Below are positions 44,543 through 44,618 of a stretch of DNA of 44,618 bases, piece after piece; position 1 is the first letter of the stretch, and every line of letters starts with the position of its first letter. This stretch comes from Caulobacter segnis. GTDB lineage: Bacteria > Pseudomonadota > Alphaproteobacteria > Caulobacterales > Caulobacteraceae. The translations under genes were made by a program, and so were the position numbers. The DNA lies in NCBI RefSeq assembly GCF_003243465.1, contig NZ_QFQZ01000036.1, positions 1 to 44,618 of the forward strand, in the 5' to 3' direction. A model generated the notes under the pieces. The model did not search any database and was not told the DNA's origin. It was given only the letters and a program-made list of their open reading frames with translations.

Positions 44543-44618
44543 ATGAAGACCCGCGCCGCCGTCGCTTTCGAAGCCAAGAAGCCGCTGGAGATCGTCGAGG
44601 TCGACCTGGAAGGGCCCA
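44543..44618 (+). CDS. Class III alcohol dehydrogenase / S-(hydroxymethyl)glutathione dehydrogenase, 5' part
   Basis: Only the first 25 codons are in the window, with AGGAGA ahead of ATG 44543. MKTRAAVAFEAKKPLEIVEV is the typical N-terminus of zinc, NAD-dependent class III alcohol dehydrogenases, which oxidise S-hydroxymethylglutathione (formaldehyde detoxification). Catalytic residues lie beyond the edge. The upstream LysR gene is divergent. Confidence 0.75.
   Translation, partial: MKTRAAVAFEAKKPLEIVEVDLEGP

Overview
The window is high-GC DNA with strongly GC3-biased genes and reads as an alphaproteobacterial chromosome, most likely Caulobacter or a close relative. The main reasons are the gene order ddl-ftsQ-ftsA-ftsZ, a full CtrA-type box (TTAA-N7-TTAAC) with GANTC methylation sites ahead of ftsZ, an alphaproteobacterial LexA box (GAAC-N7-GAAC) ahead of recA, and many Tat-exported or TonB-world style periplasmic enzymes. 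No phage, transposase, integrase, CRISPR array, tRNA or rRNA was seen. The species call is inference from gene content, not from a database match.

Layout. 1-329 holds no recognisable gene. 330-1730 encodes a secreted M28 peptidase. 1956-7059 is the division cluster: D-Ala-D-Ala ligase, FtsQ, FtsA, then a terminator and a regulated promoter, then FtsZ. 7150-8617 is a probable zinc-responsive unit: two Zur-like palindromes, a COG0523 (CobW-type) GTPase and an overlapping 58-codon gene; a CPBP membrane protease converges on it. 9768-15441 is a tyrosine/phenylalanine catabolism block: Lrp/AsnC regulator, aromatic aminotransferase, HppD, HmgA, a fumarylacetoacetase-family hydrolase and a small Rieske protein. 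15709-18226 (minus strand) is a three-gene exported module: Tat flavin amine oxidase, cytochrome c and a RidA protein with a signal peptide.

18490-26280 carries housekeeping and accessory genes: two GNAT acetyltransferases, a WYL regulator in tandem with RlmJ and ChrA, a membrane-anchored helix-hairpin-helix protein, an NTF2-like protein and a DUF885 metallopeptidase. 26306-33470 has a PAS/degenerate-GGDEF/EAL protein divergent from recA, an unknown secreted protein and alaS. 33591-36989 has a lipoprotein, an AEC-family transporter, a DUF2939 protein and NADP isocitrate dehydrogenase. 37266-44618 has a hybrid histidine kinase, a class A beta-lactamase-fold lipoprotein that lacks its catalytic residues, TrmJ, a host-attachment-family gene broken by an amber codon, a DUF1254 protein, a LysR regulator and the first 25 codons of a class III alcohol dehydrogenase.

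The points most worth a second look are: the exported amine oxidase/cytochrome c/RidA module; the catalytically dead beta-lactamase; the amber-interrupted attachment gene; three copies of a roughly 100-bp intergenic palindromic repeat in the first 16 kb; the 3' third of ddl, whose codon use is unlike the rest of the gene and which carries a CtrA-like site upstream of ftsQA; tandem Zur-like boxes before the COG0523 gene; and four convergent gene pairs that share a 4-nt overlap at their stop codons.
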